Below, piece by piece: positions 10,516-23,907 of a stretch of DNA of 64,000 bases. The notes below the pieces were generated by a model. It did no database searches, was not told the origin of the DNA, and saw nothing but the letters and a program-made list of their open reading frames with translations. Position 1 is the first letter of the stretch, and every line of letters starts with the position of its first letter. The DNA is taken from NCBI GenBank assembly GCA_023052935.1, contig CM041297.1, forward strand, positions 100,152,484-100,216,483, given 5' to 3'. The stretch comes from Piezodorus guildinii. Lineage: Eukaryota > Arthropoda > Insecta > Hemiptera > Pentatomidae. A program made the translations under genes and the position numbers.

Positions 10516-12270
10516 AAATAGGAAGAAGAAAAAAGACATACTTTTAAAACTCCGTCTCTTCCATGTCCTCTGCACTATTATGACATGCTCTCCAAAAAAG
10601 AAGACTCAGGTACTTCCCCTTGATCAGAGTCAGAACCATGTCTGCTCTTGGGTGAATTATTGCGATTCATGAGGAGTTTGATTTCCCTAATAGCTTTGGC
10701 AGCGGCCTCTAGATCTTTAAAATATAACTTCTTCCACCTTGGATCAAGGATGGTACTAATGGCTAATGGGGAGACATATTCCACCATTAGCCGTTTTTTT
10801 ATTTCCTCTAAAACGGCAATTTTAAACCGTATCCCAATGTCTGTACTAGGGTTTATTTTATTTACTTTGTTGTCAATCATCCAGGCTATCAGGATAGCTA
10901 GGCTGCTAGTGGGGTAGTTACTTCCTGATAATTTCCACAGACCTATAAGCGACTGGGTTCAAAAGGTGTGCATAACAGATATGTCTGTTTTGGGTGAAAA
11001 TGTTCTCCATAGCTTTGACTACGTTGGCACCGCCATCAGTTATCACCGAATTTAATATTGATTAATCTAGATTCCAGTTTCAAATATTTCAATAATTTTA
11101 TTCGAAATAAGATCTGCTGTTGGGGTTTTGGGAATTTCGAAAACACCTACATTACAAGACGTCAGTTTTTTATTATCTAAGAAATGGACCGTTAATCATA
11201 TAAAACTTCTAGTCTGTTGGATCTCTGTCCACAGGTCAGTAGTCATCGAGAAATACTCGAGGTCAGCAAATTTGTTTTTAAAAACACTTGCTGCTGTATC
11301 ATATTTCGAAAAAATTAATTTCTTTATTGTTTTTCTACATGGAAGTGTGTTGTGAGGGCAAATGGATTTGAACATTTTTATGAACGCTTTATGTTTGACT
11401 AAGTTAAATGGTAAATCAGCTTTGCACAATGGGTTAATAATACAATTTGTTAATATACTATGTATTTTCCCACCCTCTTGATGAGAAACTACTACTTGTA
11501 AAGATTCTTCTAAGTACTTTGGACTGATTTGAAGTTAGTGGATGTTGAACAAGAAGGTTGGTTTATTATTGTATGTGTATTTGATGTACTTTCCATTGAG
11601 TAATCTGAAAGATCAGATTGCACTGATTTCCTTCTGAATGTGTCGTCTCCCGGCTCTCCCAAATCCACATAATTTGAGCCTCGAGGTTGTTCAACGTTTC
11701 TTTGAGGTACATAGTCAATACCTAATCCTTGTTGATATGTACTCTTAAATTACTGGTGTTGCCCCATGTTTTGACGAATCGTCCGCAAATTTTGCATTTG
11801 GCACTCCTATCATTAATTTTGATGTAGTGTTGCCACTATTTCGATTTTGGGGACATTTTTTAACAAATTGAAACACTAAAAGCACAAAAATAAAACGAAA
11901 ACCACAACTAAATAAGAAACGCCACAATTAAAGAAAAAGACACTACAAAAAAAAAAACACTAAACAAAAAAAATATACACAATCAAAAATATTAAACACT
12001 ACAGCTAAACTAAGACAAATCACCGGCGTTATGACTAAACGGCGCATCAATCACAAATGAAAGAGAAAACCCTAGGGTTGAGGAAACAGTGAAACAGGTT
12101 ATCCTCCAAAACTTCCCTACTCGTCTCAAAATGTCCCATCTGTCCAAAATGTCCCTTACTCAGTATGACCACGATTCGCCTAAATGAAGATTTCGTTGAT
12201 TCTCTGAGGTTAAGACATAATAATAATAATAATAATAGATATTTTTCTATGAAATATTTCAAATACAACA
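10516..12270 (-). pseudogene. hAT transposase copy C with internal deletion
   Basis: The minus strand repeats copy A from the RNNSPKSRHGSDS region (10578) to the BED finger (about 11720-11830) and the A-rich 5' region. About 300 bp are missing at 10932, joining SNYPTSS sequence to VEAVPD sequence at a shared ATT. The BED finger keeps CKIC but has NLRVH in place of HLRVH, losing one zinc-binding His. Like copy A it ends with a stop after the finger, which may mark an intron. It extends into 12271-13758, which looks like the element's own 5' end. Confidence 0.85.
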
Positions 12271-13624
12271 CATTTATGTATTAGAAAAACATTACAGTAG
12301 CCCGACCGCCGTTGTGTCAAAGTTTTCCCATTAATATGATTATATTAAACATTTAAAAAAATAATATAAGTAAAGTCATCTAAAGTTTCAATGAAAATAA
12401 TTGGCAACGAAAATAATCTTCTCATGAAAGGTTTACGCATATGTCGTCTATGGAGCACATAGTTTGAAAATCGTTTGAATGGTGGGAGCAAATGGGTCGA
12501 AAGTATAAGGATATCTATTATAAAGTATAAGAATATTCCAACGGACATTCCACCAAGCAAGAAAATATTACAACATCTATTCATAAATCTATTTAATCAT
12601 TGTTATAAGTGATAAACATAAAATAGTCGATAAATCGAAATTGCTATAGTTTATTGGTTGGTATTTTAAAGTGAAACAGATGAAAATTTTTCCATGACTC
12701 ACAGATGTCACATAAAAAGGCAGATCATTACAATTCACTGCTTACATCCAACTGTTCAGAATAAATGTTAGTTGTTTAAGTTAGTTTCCGTTGAAATTCC
12801 TTTTCGTAAATTAATGTTCCAAGGTGAATCTTAGGTGGAGTGTAATGCTAACAGATATGATTGTTATTTGAGTCTCAAATTTTGAGATGTGATGCGATGC
12901 GAGTGGAGTGATCTTGCATATCTCATTAGGGGTGTTAAATAAAGTTTTTATACTCTTCAGATACTAACATATGTACATATAAATCATCTTCAAGTTATTG
13001 ATATATACAATGTATATACATATAAACATGATTTTAAATATTTAATTATTGAATTTCAATAGTGTAGGTAAACTTTACCTACAGGGTATGGTAAAGCTTA
13101 ATTTTTTTTTTTTTTTTTAATTTAAGTTCACAAAAGTTTAATTTAAAAATATTTAGGAAAATTTTGTTTTTATCTTTTAAATAAATATGTCTTTTAAGAG
13201 GAAAAAAAAAAAACGTTCTACGTAAACAAAAATATGTAACTCATTTGGTAGAAAGAATCCGTTGTCGATTCTTTGACAACTTTCACTTCATTTTTTGGAG
13301 GGTTTATATAGTTCATAGCATTTTATACTCATGTGAACATCATTTATATTTTATTCTAAAAAGTATACTTTGGGTTTTTCGGCCGTTTCTGTTTAACCTA
13401 GTGCTAAAAAAAGCAATATTACATCATTTATTCATAATTATGTACAACAAATATTCTAAAATAAATGTAGCAAAATATCAAGTTCATATTATGTCTAAAT
13501 GTATTCATACCTCATTTACATATATTAAACATCACGTCGATATTTTTTAATAGCAGCAAAATATCTATATTAAAGCTAAATAGTTAACATATATTATATG
13601 ATTGCAGTCATATGCAAATAATTA
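12271..13624. other. AT-rich stretch, probable hAT 5' non-coding region
   Basis: There is no protein frame with coding character. Poly(T) and poly(A) runs occur at about 13100 and 13201. It lies between the hAT copy C coding remnant and the hAT-like terminus, so it may be the long 5' region of that element. That assignment is inference from position only. Confidence 0.4.
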
Positions 13625-13758
13625 CAATTTTTTTTATCGATAATATCGGTGGAATTTATCGATATTCCGATATTATCGGGCATAAAATATAGATATCAAA
13701 ATATCGACTATCGAGGCGAAAATATCGATATTCCGATAATATAGATATCCCATCCCTA
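13625..13758 (-). mobile_element. hAT-like terminal inverted repeat and subterminal repeats
   Basis: Read on the minus strand from 13758, the sequence begins TAGGGATGGGATATCTATA. It continues with repeated AATATCGATATT, ATATCGACTATCG and ATTATCGG words. A GGGATGGG start followed by subterminal ATCGAT repeats is typical of ZBED-type hAT ends. The mariner fragment begins only tens of bases beyond, so 13758 is a real element boundary. The opposite terminus would lie at or beyond position 1. Confidence 0.6.
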
Positions 13759-13789
13759 CCTCGAACTCACCAGTTACCGTCGTGACGAT

Positions 13790-14125
13790 GTCTGAGTGGG
13801 ACGTATTATCATCAAATTTCTTGCTACTGAAGGTGTAAACCAGCTGAAATCTTGAGAAGGTTGACTGTACAGTTCGGGGAAGAGACACTTTCTCGCGCCA
13901 GAGTTTTTGCATGGCATTAACAGTTTGGGTCGTGATCGTGTTCATAATGAAAGCTATGACCACTCCAGCATCACAGCAGACATCAGCTGTGTTCGACAGC
14001 TTATTGAAGGTGACAGACGTCCACCAGTGCCATTGCAAGTGAGGTTGGGATAAGCTATGGAAGCACTTTTTTCATACTCACAGAGGAGCTAGGGTTTCAT
14101 AAGGTGGGTTCCTCCTTGAAACTGT
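13790..14125 (+). pseudogene. mariner (SETMAR-like) transposase, N-terminal fragment
   Basis: The plus strand, across several frameshifts and stops, reads AEILRRLTVQFGEE, TLSRARVFAWH and SITADISCVRQLIEGDRR. It continues with ASEVGISYGSTFFILTEEL, ending GFHKV. This is the helix-turn-helix DNA-binding half of mariner-type transposases. The catalytic DDD domain is absent. Clearly dead; no terminal repeats recognised. Confidence 0.78.
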
Positions 14126-14399
14126 TATATATTAATTTGCTGCTGTTTATCATCAGCAGTGTAATGTTGTAAGTTAAGACTATAGGGATTGAAAATTAAT
14201 TATGATCTGTTAATAACATTGTTATTTTAATAAATAAATATTTATTTTACTATGTATTATTTATAAACTTTTTATGAAACCTTACTCCAAACAGCATGCC
14301 TAAAAGTATTTTTTTATTTCCTTAAAAAAATGATAGAAATATCTTTGTAATATGAATCCAGATATATTTCAATTTTTATATTACCCTCAATTTATGATT

Positions 14400-14690
14400 T
14401 TGTTTGTTTATTTAACATCACTTTATGCTACTATGGCTAATCGGATGATACTACAGTGGCAGTCTTAAATTTTGCCTATCCAGGTTTTTATTAGGATAGG
14501 GATCTTTAACGAGAACCTGACATCGCACAGGCTCGGGACCACCTTTTAACTTCCCCAACGAAGGACGGCATAGCTAAGGATTTTTTACTCCCATTAAAAA
14601 ATCCTAGGACCACCTGCGGGTTTGAACCTGTGACCTTTGGCATAGGAAGCTGTTATGCTAACCACCCAGCTACAAGTGATCCCAATTTAT
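14400..14690 (-). mobile_element. tRNA-derived SINE, copy 1
   Basis: The minus strand starts with a tRNA-like head. The A box resembles TAGCTGGGTGGTTAGCATAA and the B box is GGTTCAAACC. A body follows with the hairpin CCTATCC...GGATAGG and the words GCCACAGTAGC-like and TCCGATTAGCC. The tail is an AAATAAACAAAC-like stretch at the low-coordinate end. The same layout recurs at 44426-44690, 45896-46120 and 53819-54110. Not a functional tRNA gene. Confidence 0.88.
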
Positions 14691-14779
14691 GATTTTAATA
14701 AATTACTTTCAAGTAAATTAAATTCTACTGGTCATTTTTCAAAAATATTTTTACTCTATTCAATGTATGTATGTGTGTT

Positions 14780-15048
14780 TTGATACATCGTTCTTAATCT
14801 AATCTGCACCCCATTGGAACAACATTCCTTCTAATATTCGGTACTCGCAAACCCTCAAGATTTAAATCCTATTCATTCATATCATATCAATCCTATTTAT
14901 CTGTTCACAGCCATTTCCAGTCCATTCAATTTTATTTTATTGTTTTGTTTTTTTCCTGCAAATTATTAAAGACTCAAAGTCCACTGTTTATTTTCTGTTA
15001 TATTATTCTGAAATGACTAGTCCCAGAATAAATAAATAAATATTAAGA
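14780..15048 (+). mobile_element. LINE family B 3' end fragment
   Basis: The plus strand has a degenerate WNNIPSNIRYSQTLK segment matching the C-terminus of family B. A 3' UTR follows, ending ACTAGTCCCAGAATAAATAAATAAAT. The tail is an (AAAT)n repeat, unlike the (TTCTA)n of the copy at 6320. Confidence 0.75.
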
Positions 15049-15278
15049 TTTCACTAGTACTTACATTTTGTTGGGATGAGTTTTTCTTTTGAGGTAACTG
15101 TCAAGTTCTCGAAATGGACTAATTTGTAAACCAAAACAGCTTCTATAATTATATTTTCCTTGATGTTTTATTAATATGGTATTTTTTCTGCTAAATGAAA
15201 TGCATTTTCACGTGATTAATACTCATGAAATATATCCTTATTAAAACTAAGTCCCAAGCATTTATCATCATGCCTATC

Positions 15279-15279
15279 C

Positions 15280-15338
<59 letters not shown>
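15279..15338. repeat. (CT)n(TATC)n(TA)n compound microsatellite
   Basis: Direct runs of CT, then CTAT, then TA. The flanks 15049-15278 and 15339-16016 are AT-rich and show no feature I can support. Confidence 0.97.
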
Positions 15339-15341
<3 letters not shown>

Positions 15342-16012
15342 CTAGTGAATTGTATTTAAATTTTGAATATAAGTGGTGTGCTCGTTTATTCTTAAAAAAA
15401 AGAAAAAAATCATTTTGAATAGATCTGGCACTCAAAGCAACAAATCAACTAGTTGTTTCTTGTTATTTAAAAATATATATACTATTTTTAACATTAACAA
15501 TGTTCGAATGTAAGTCCTTCATCTTACTTCACATTTACTTCTGTATTTAACTGATGATCAAGCCAGTTTTCTAGATTTTATTTTTATTTCTTATTTTTAA
15601 CAAATTAAACTTAATTATTTATTAAGAGTGAACAAAATAAAAAAAAGTTTATAACTGCCTAGATTAAAAATCTCAAATATATACTGAACCAGTTCAAAAA
15701 AAGTGTGGGCTCATAATATTCAATAGTCGATAACAAGTGGCCTTAAGAGGTATTTTATTAGATCAATTATCATTCATCCTGAACTGACTTTATCTTACTT
15801 TTACTCTTGATAATCTTTTCATAGCATTTAGTATTACTTTTAATTTTTATTTAATTTTATTTTATTTTACAAAATAGACGGATATGAATATCCATTTATA
15901 AAATATTCAATCAGGTGAGCATACAAAGTAAAATATAATAACATGTTTTCATCACAAAACAATATGGGGGTAACTAAAAATAAAATTAACAAATTACATA
16001 AAATATAAATAA

Positions 16013-16449
<437 letters not shown>

Positions 16450-16456
16450 ATTTGAC

Positions 16457-18524
16457 TCACCCCCGAAATAAAGGATATGATGAAGAGAAGGGAAGCGACA
16501 AGACGTAAATTTCGACGCACTCGTTTGCAAGAAGACTATGTGTCTTTCAAGAAGCTTCGTAATGAAACCCAATGCGCAGTGCGATGTGCTAAATCCCTCC
16601 ATATCCATTCTGTCCTTTCCAATGCTCCTGATACTAAATCTAAATGGAAAATCCTTAGAAAATTGTCATTTCCTGAACCCAATAACCCCAGTTCTTTCCA
16701 AATCACGCCTGAAGAACTCAATAACCATTTTATATCCTCAGCTCCAAATTCTTCGACAACTCCTGACATTACTTACCATAGCTTCAATCCATACAGTTTC
16801 TTCTTTTCTCACGTCTTAAAATCCCGTACCAATGACTATGGACCGGACAATATTCCTGTAAAACTAATAAAATCCAGCCTCCCATCCCTCATACCAGTAC
16901 TATATCATATTTATAATTTCTCTCTGAAAAATTCCACTTTTCCTTTTTTCTGGAAAACCGCCTTCGTCCGACCACTAAATAAAGTTCCGAACCCTACCTC
17001 ACTGCAAGATTTCCTTCCTATTTCTATCCTCTCCAATCTATCAAAACTGCTCGAACGCCTTGTCCAAACCCAGCTATAAAATTTCCTTGAAGAAAACTCT
17101 ATCCTTAGTCGTCTCCAATCCGATTTCCAACCTGGTTATTCTACCCAATCCGCTCTCCTTAAAATAACACAAGACCTCCAAAATGCCATTGATCACCAAG
17201 CATTAACTATACTCATCCTCCTAGATTTCTCAAATGCGTTTGAAACGGTTGATCATAGTATCCTTCTTACCACACTCCAAAATCTTCCAGTATCCAACAG
17301 TGCTTTGCGCTGGTTTCAATCCTTCCTCTCCGATCGTTCTCAGTATGTAGTAGTGCCAGATCAACCTCCTTCCAGTACCCTGCCTCTATCCTGTGGTGTC
17401 CCTCAGGGGTCGTCTCTATCCCCACTCTATTCGATATCTACATTAATGACCTCCGTCTCCATATCCATCACTCTAAATACCACCTCTATGCTGACGATTT
17501 CCAAATATACCTCTCCTTCCCACCTTCCGACCTATTACAAGCTACAAAAAGATTACAAGAGGACATAAATCGAATAAGCCACTGGGCTGTGGTTAATAAA
17601 TTAAAGTTAAATGTTGAGAAAACAAAAGCTATTGTAATAGGATCCCATCACCTCCTGAAAACTGTTCCTCATATCCCAACCCTGGTTCTAAATAGTAATC
17701 CTATAACTTTCCACCCGACTGTCGGGAATCTGGGAGTAACCTTTGACCAAACTCTATCCTTCAAAAATCATATTTCCGAAATCTCTCGTCGTACCTTTTC
17801 AACCTTAAAGCGACTATATTCTCTCCGTCACCTATTCCCACTTGAAACCCGAAAACTCCTCGTTACCTCTCTAATATTTCCCCACTTCGACTATTGCTGT
17901 ACGGTATACGGTGGTGTGTCTGGGGATCTCGAGGTAAATATAAAACGCTGAATTAATTGCTTTGCCCGATTCATCTTCGGGGTCCCTAGATACACCTCTG
18001 TATCCCAATTTTATGGCGAGTTGAAGTGGCTTAACCCTTCCAATCGTCGCAAGTATTTCCTTGCGTCATTCCTTTACCAAGTAATCCAATCCCGCTGTCC
18101 ATCATACATTTTTGACCTCCTATAGTTCAAATCCTCTGTCCATCCTCGTTGTTCATGCTCCAGGTCTTCAGATTTATACAGTACAGCCCACCGAACTGCA
18201 CATTTCGAAAGATCCTTTCTTATCCGATCCTCAATTCTATGGAACTCTATCCCTCCTACCATCCCTCACTCCAATTCTCTTCCTACCTTCAAATCACGTA
18301 TACTCGATCACTTAATGAATACCGAGGCTCAATAGAATGTAAATAAGCTTTTTTATATATTATTTTTATTTTTTCTCATTGAAAAATGTCTATTTTATAC
18401 CAGTAATTATTAACTTGTTTGTATTAATTTAATTTACTCTAAGGCTCTAAATCCCTTTTTGTACATTCTGTATATTTTATTCTAAAGGAACATGCCCCAG
18501 AATAATAAAAGAATTTATTTATTT
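16457..18524 (+). mobile_element. LINE family B, near 2-kb copy with full RT
   Basis: The plus strand carries an RT with several breaks. The 200-aa first part (16477-17079) has the linker and the GPDNIPVKLIK and FWKTAFVRPLNK motifs. Next are LLDFSNAFETVDH (motif A) and CGVPQGSSLSPL (motif B). A frameshift precedes the YADDFQIYL box near 17490. Thumb and C-terminal domains follow (17589-18310, FPHFDYCCTVYGG, YGELKWLNPSNRRKYFL). The 3' end is CCCCAGAATAATAAAAG plus a TTTA repeat. ATTTGAC flanks both sides (16450-16456 and 18525-18531). The endonuclease is absent by 5' truncation. Confidence 0.9.
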
Positions 18525-18531
18525 ATTTGAC

Positions 18532-19495
18532 AATGAACATAATATTTAATTGCATTCTTCTCAATTCTAGTGATGGTAATCTTACATTATTTCTAATATT
18601 ACAATAATCAATTGCTTCCAAGCTGCAACCCATTTTATATGCTATCAGTCTTGAAAATTTATTTTGTACATTTTCAATTTTCTTATTGTACATCATAGTA
18701 GGGCGACCATACAATACTAAAGTACTCCATAATAGGTCTAACTGTGGTTACATATAGTATTTTCAAACTAAAAATGTTTTTAAATTATTTGGTTGTTCTG
18801 TATATAAAGCCAAGTAATTTATAAGATTTGATACAAATATTATCTATGTGAAATTTGAAAGAGAGGTAGGTTATGCGAAAAAGTAACACCCAAGTCTTTA
18901 ACCATATTAATGCTTTCTAGATCAATGTTACCAATCTTATAGGAAAATTCTAATGGTTTGCTATTTCGATGATATGACATTGATTTACACTTTGACGGAT
19001 TGAGAGAGAGACAATTTTGTGAACACCAAGTTTCCAGTTTCATGAGAGTTTCATTCATGAGATGCTTACAATTATTTAAGGATGTTACCTGGGAGAAAAT
19101 TTTTAAATCATCTACAAAAAGTAGATAGTGAACACCAGAAAACACCACATCAATATCATTCAAGAAAATTATAAATAACAATGGTCCAAGATGGGAACCC
19201 TGAGGCACTCCTAATTTTACAACAATTTGTTTAGATAGAACATTGCTATTAATTTTGACAAATTGGACTCTATCGTGCAAGTAACTATCAAACCACTGCA
19301 ACAGCATCCCATTCAATCCTATTTGTTCTAATTTATGGAGCAACAACTGAATATCTACACTGTCAAATGCTTTATTTAGGTCTGTGTAGATAACATCCAC
19401 CTGAAAATTTGTGGTGAAAGATTTTAAAATATATTCTTCTAAGAGAAGAAGATTTGTGGATGTTGATCTACCAGGCATGAATTTAATCTAATTTA
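18532..19495 (-). mobile_element. LINE family C, RT domain (5'-truncated)
   Basis: The minus frame of 212 aa (19478-18840) reads MPGRSTSTNLLLLEEY, YTDLNKAFDSVD (motif A), LGVPQGSHLGPLLF (motif B) and LLFVDDLKIFS. The active-site box is FVDD in place of the usual YADD; the two Asp residues are kept. The next piece (18714-18523) gives the thumb/C-terminal region up to LNIMFIVK. There the LINE B insertion interrupts it, and it resumes at 16449. Jockey-like; 5' end lost. Confidence 0.85.
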
Positions 19496-22400
19496 AGCTT
19501 GTTCTGTAAATCTGTACCTCCTTTCAAGGATCCTCCATTGAACATATAAAAAAATAATTTTTACTAATATTGGTAGTACAGGAGGAAATACCCAAAATTT
19601 GTTTTGAATTACTTTAAGTACATCATTATTAATAACTATTTATAGAGCAGCAAAGGAGAAAGTAATTTTGTGATAAATTCGTAAATGATGTTTTTCTGCT
19701 CATCCTTTGGCTCAAAAGGAATTAAAATATATTAAATAGTTCTCCAATACAGTATTTAATTTTTAATACTCCTGTTGACCATAATATGAAGCAATATATT
19801 TTTTAATAAATTAACTTCTAGAGCTCTTCTCACCTCCTTGGCGAATGTTGCTGTATGTGCTTCTAAAAATAAGATTGATCTATTCAACAAAAACACTATA
19901 ATGACAGAATTAACATTCATAAATAATATTGGCTATAAACATAAGAAGAAAGAAGACATTTAAACATTTGCAATTTAATATATATTTATATAAAATAACT
20001 TTGACAAACAAAATGCAGTGACAGGATTGACAAACATTAATCATGAAATAAAATATAATAACTGCATAATTTTCCAGTAACTGCAATGTTCTTAAATAAA
20101 ACTGTTCTATAAACATAAAAATAAATAAGACTGTACTTGAGATCAAGTTATTACTATAATTTAAATGAAAATCTTTAAGTGTAAGAAACACAAATGTTTC
20201 ACAAGGATTTCTACTAATACAAAATTAAGCAGTCATGCATAACTGCCGAACACTTAATTTCAAAAATTGAAATCATATCATCACAATGTCAAATAAAAAT
20301 TCACTATTTTATTAGTCAATTAGTAAACACACTTTTAAAGTTGGGTTTTAAAGAAAATCAGCATATTCAACAATTTTTATTCACTTACTAGAGGTGAAAT
20401 TTAAAAATAAAGTGTGGATTGTTCACTTTAAAACCAGAAGCATTATTTAATAAACTTCTCTTTACATTGGATGGATTCAACCAGAACTGATGGTTTACAT
20501 GAAAAATAGTTAGGGAGACTAAAAGAATAAATTTGGTATAGGCATCTTTGGAAAAATATGATTATTAAATGTTAAGTTTTACCAATATTAACTAAATTTT
20601 ATATTTTAATATTGAATCAGAATCATTTTTTAAGAGTAAAAAATAAATAAAACAGCTGAATAAAGAATTAATAATATTTTTGATAAAACTTGAATATTTT
20701 TTAAACTAACTTTGAACTCTATTGAGTATTTTATAAACAAACAAATACATCATCTGTATAGTTAGTTGCTTTATTAGGAATACTGAAGAAATAATATATT
20801 CTCTTACATCAAGAGATTAGAGATGAAAAATTAACAGAAGTTATAGAGAATCGGCATAAGATAGTTGAGAATCGCCAGAAAAGATAGCTCACTCTAAAAC
20901 TACCTGCAGAGAATAGAAAATAAATAAAGCAAGTCAAATAGCTTATCTCCAAACATATCATAGCTAAGTAAATATTGACAATGGTATTTTACCATTATTT
21001 GATAAGAAAACATCCAATGACTGGATGAATACAAAAATACCTTAAATTAGCAATGTTTAACTATTGAATTAATTTTATAATCAGTTCCTCAGAGCTAAGT
21101 GACTATAAGCATATGACTCAAGTATAAGAAAAATAAAATAAATAATCGTACCTAAAAGCAATTAAAAAAAAAAAAAAAAATGCTTTTATTATAAAATCTA
21201 GGCATGCCATTAAATAAGGGTCAGGCCAACTCTTAATAGAAAAAAAAAAAATCATGTACTTCTACTACAAGTGGAGTCTTAGGTTTACTGCATATAGGGA
21301 TTTGAACTGTTTCTAGGACATAAGCCATGTAAGTGGGTGATTATGCTGAGATCATGCTCAGCCGCCAGGTTTTTTCTTCAATTTCGGGTACCCTCTTTAC
21401 AGGGACAGGGTAAGCCCAAGGGCTGATATAACATAACAAATAATTATTCTGACACAGTTGGCACACAACCCGAGACCCAGAGAACGGTAGTATAGAGCTT
21501 AAACTCTCTATACCATTTGTTTTAAATGGAATAATAAATTTTACTACTGCTTAGTCTTTAGTTTATGTATATCTGTCCTACCTTAAGCAAGATCATTACA
21601 AAATTTATTTAAAAAAATAAAGAAGACAGAACAACCTGAAAGAAATGTTCAGTAAAAAAATAAAAATAAAGCATAACATAACAATGCTTAAAGCAAACAA
21701 ATCTTATTTATAACAGAAGTTTAATAACAAAAACCAAGTAAAATCAATTTAATTTATTAAAAAGATACTTTTTTTCATGATAAATAAATAACAAATGAAG
21801 TGAAAAAATTAATTTTAGTGAGCGAAAACAGCTAATCTACCACATATACAAATGTATTTTTTATGAAAAACACCTAAATGCAGGAGTTAATATTGTAAAA
21901 TCCCTTCATTTTTGATCAAGTTAAGGGAGTCAAAACATAACATAAATATTCTAAAAAAATATATGTGCATAATGTCCAATACAAAATTGAAGGGTTTTAA
22001 AAATTCATAATTTGATAATCTTTTTATTTTGCTTTTGCATGGCATGACCTTAATAAAATAGTTAAAGTACATAGTAGTAGTAATGTGTAAAGCCCATTCA
22101 GTGATGCAATATCAACGGAGAAACTGCAGGCCAAATGTGGAAAATTTGTAAGAAAAGAGTGGATAAGCTAATAAATTAAGATACATTACATGTGGAGTCT
22201 TGGCTACGAGGTTTAATTACAGGGAAAAAGCCTCTCTCAGAATACTTCAGACAACTACTATTTATACCATCTTGAATTTCATTTCAACTTGTTAATTAGT
22301 TCAACATTTGTTTCAATTACATGCACTGTCAGATGATTTTTATTTCAATAACAAAACATTAGTATTAGGCACATGTATGATAAAATCTTCTTTCATTAGC

Positions 22401-22639
22401 TATTCACTTATATAACGGTGTATAGAATGTTTGAAAATTGTATGCACCCTTCATTAAGATGATAACAACTAGTGGCTATTAAACAAACTTCCAAATGTTG
22501 GACTTCTTTTCAAGAAATTTCGGTGAATAAATAATTTTTAAAAAATGCTGCATTTTGATACTTGATAAAAAATAAATTTAACTAAACAAACTTGAATAAT
22601 AGAATTTAGAAAAATCTAAATTTTAGTGTGATGTGGAAA
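19496..22639. other. AT-rich non-coding stretch
   Basis: I see only AT-rich sequence with short chance frames here. The one exception is a possible tRNA-like short element at 21255-21400, listed separately. Confidence 0.6.
21255..21400 (-). repeat. Possible SINE with B-box-like motif
   Basis: On the minus strand GCGGCTGAGCATGATCTCAG is followed at tRNA-like distance by AGTTCAAATCC, which resembles a pol III B box. A related but more decayed stretch lies at 32640-32745, sharing GATCTC, AATCACC and ATATGCA..TAAACC words in the same order. Two similar copies support a dispersed repeat. Confidence 0.35.
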
Positions 22640-23907
22640 AGCTTATATCGAATAGAGAAAAGCTGGCCAATAGAAGTATGTCACATCTAATATGGAAAAA
22701 TATCTTTGTCCAAAACTCAGTGCTCCGAATAATAATAGGTGCTGCATAGTCCTGTAGCTATGCAATGCAGCTGCAAGCAAACGTTGATCCATTGGAAATA
22801 TGTAGAGAAGTAAGATAAATGAGCCTTTATGAACATCTATATATACTCCCAGATGACTAATGCTCAAGTAGAAAGAAACCCTCTACAAGACTTAAGACGC
22901 AGTTTGCATTCCTCAAAAAAGTTGAAAGTCTTAAGAAAAAACCGGCTTAATGCCTAATTCAAGAGAACCACTTTCTCTAATGCCACCCAGGATCTCTCTA
23001 AAGACAGCACCTTACCACCTTTATCTCATAAGACTCATTAAAAAAGAAGAAGCTATACAAGAGGAATTAAGATTCTTGGCACTTGAAACTATAAATGAGC
23101 CTCCCTGACTCCATGTCTACACCAATGGTTCAGCTGAACATGCAAGAACAATGGATGAGCGGGCATGTACTCGCATCTATTTAGAATCTCGAAGCCGGTA
23201 GGGAAATGGTCTACAAATTTCGAAAGCGAAATTAGTGCTATACTAATAATAGCTTTGCAAGTTCTCTCAAATATAGATGCAAAGAGCATTGTCTTGTTTG
23301 TAGATTCATAGGCGGCCATCACTGCAGCTACCCAGCCTAATATATCTCAAGAAAATGACTTAGTGAACTGCCAATTAAAAATGAAACAACTGCTTCAACA
23401 GGATAGGCAGGTGGTCTTCCAGTGGATACCAGGCCATGGGGTATCCATGGAAATGAAGTAGCTGACAACCTTGCAAAAGAAGGTGCAGCTTCAGAGCAGT
23501 TGGAAAATCAAATTTCTTATTGTAGAGCTAGGGATGAAGTTAAGAGGGCAAACCATGCTCAACTAATAGATTCTCTAAGAATAAGTTACATGAAGAAGCA
23601 CTGGGCCAAACTACATCTAGAGGAGGAACCGATACCAGTGGATTTGAAGAGAAAAGATGATGTTGCACAGTTCAGAATCATTACCGGCCATGATTACCTG
23701 GCGAAGCACCAGTATTGGATCGGAAAGGTAGTCTCCACTTTGCTGCCTTTGCTACAGGAAGAGTGAAATGGATGCAGTGCATCTAGAAGTATGCTCCCCA
23801 TTAGAAAATATAAGAGCTGAAACTCCATCCAGATCAGAGTGGTACTGGGCTGCCAGATCCCTTATGGCGGGACCCGAAATATGGATGCATCATAAAAAAA
23901 AAAAAAA
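22640..23907 (+). mobile_element. LINE family D remnant with RNase H domain
   Basis: The plus strand, through several frameshifts, reads LSALRIIIGAA and NVDPLEI of the RT C-terminal region. It then shows RNase H: HVYTNGSAEH, ESEISAILIALQVLSNIDAK, IVLFVDS, QWIPGH and GIHGNEVADNLAKEGA. The first acidic residue of the TDGS motif is Asn here. The last open part is 23422-23766, followed by a YWAARSLMAGPEIW end and a poly(A) tail at 23897-23907. RNase H places it with the I/Loa/R1 group of LINEs. Dead. Confidence 0.85.

Noticed and set aside
14620..14690. tRNA gene
   Set aside because: A and B boxes are present, but the sequence does not fold into a full cloverleaf and repeats with a SINE body at four loci.
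16477..18310. Host reverse-transcriptase-like gene
   Set aside because: TSD, 5' truncation, stops and a LINE-type tail show it is a dead retroelement.
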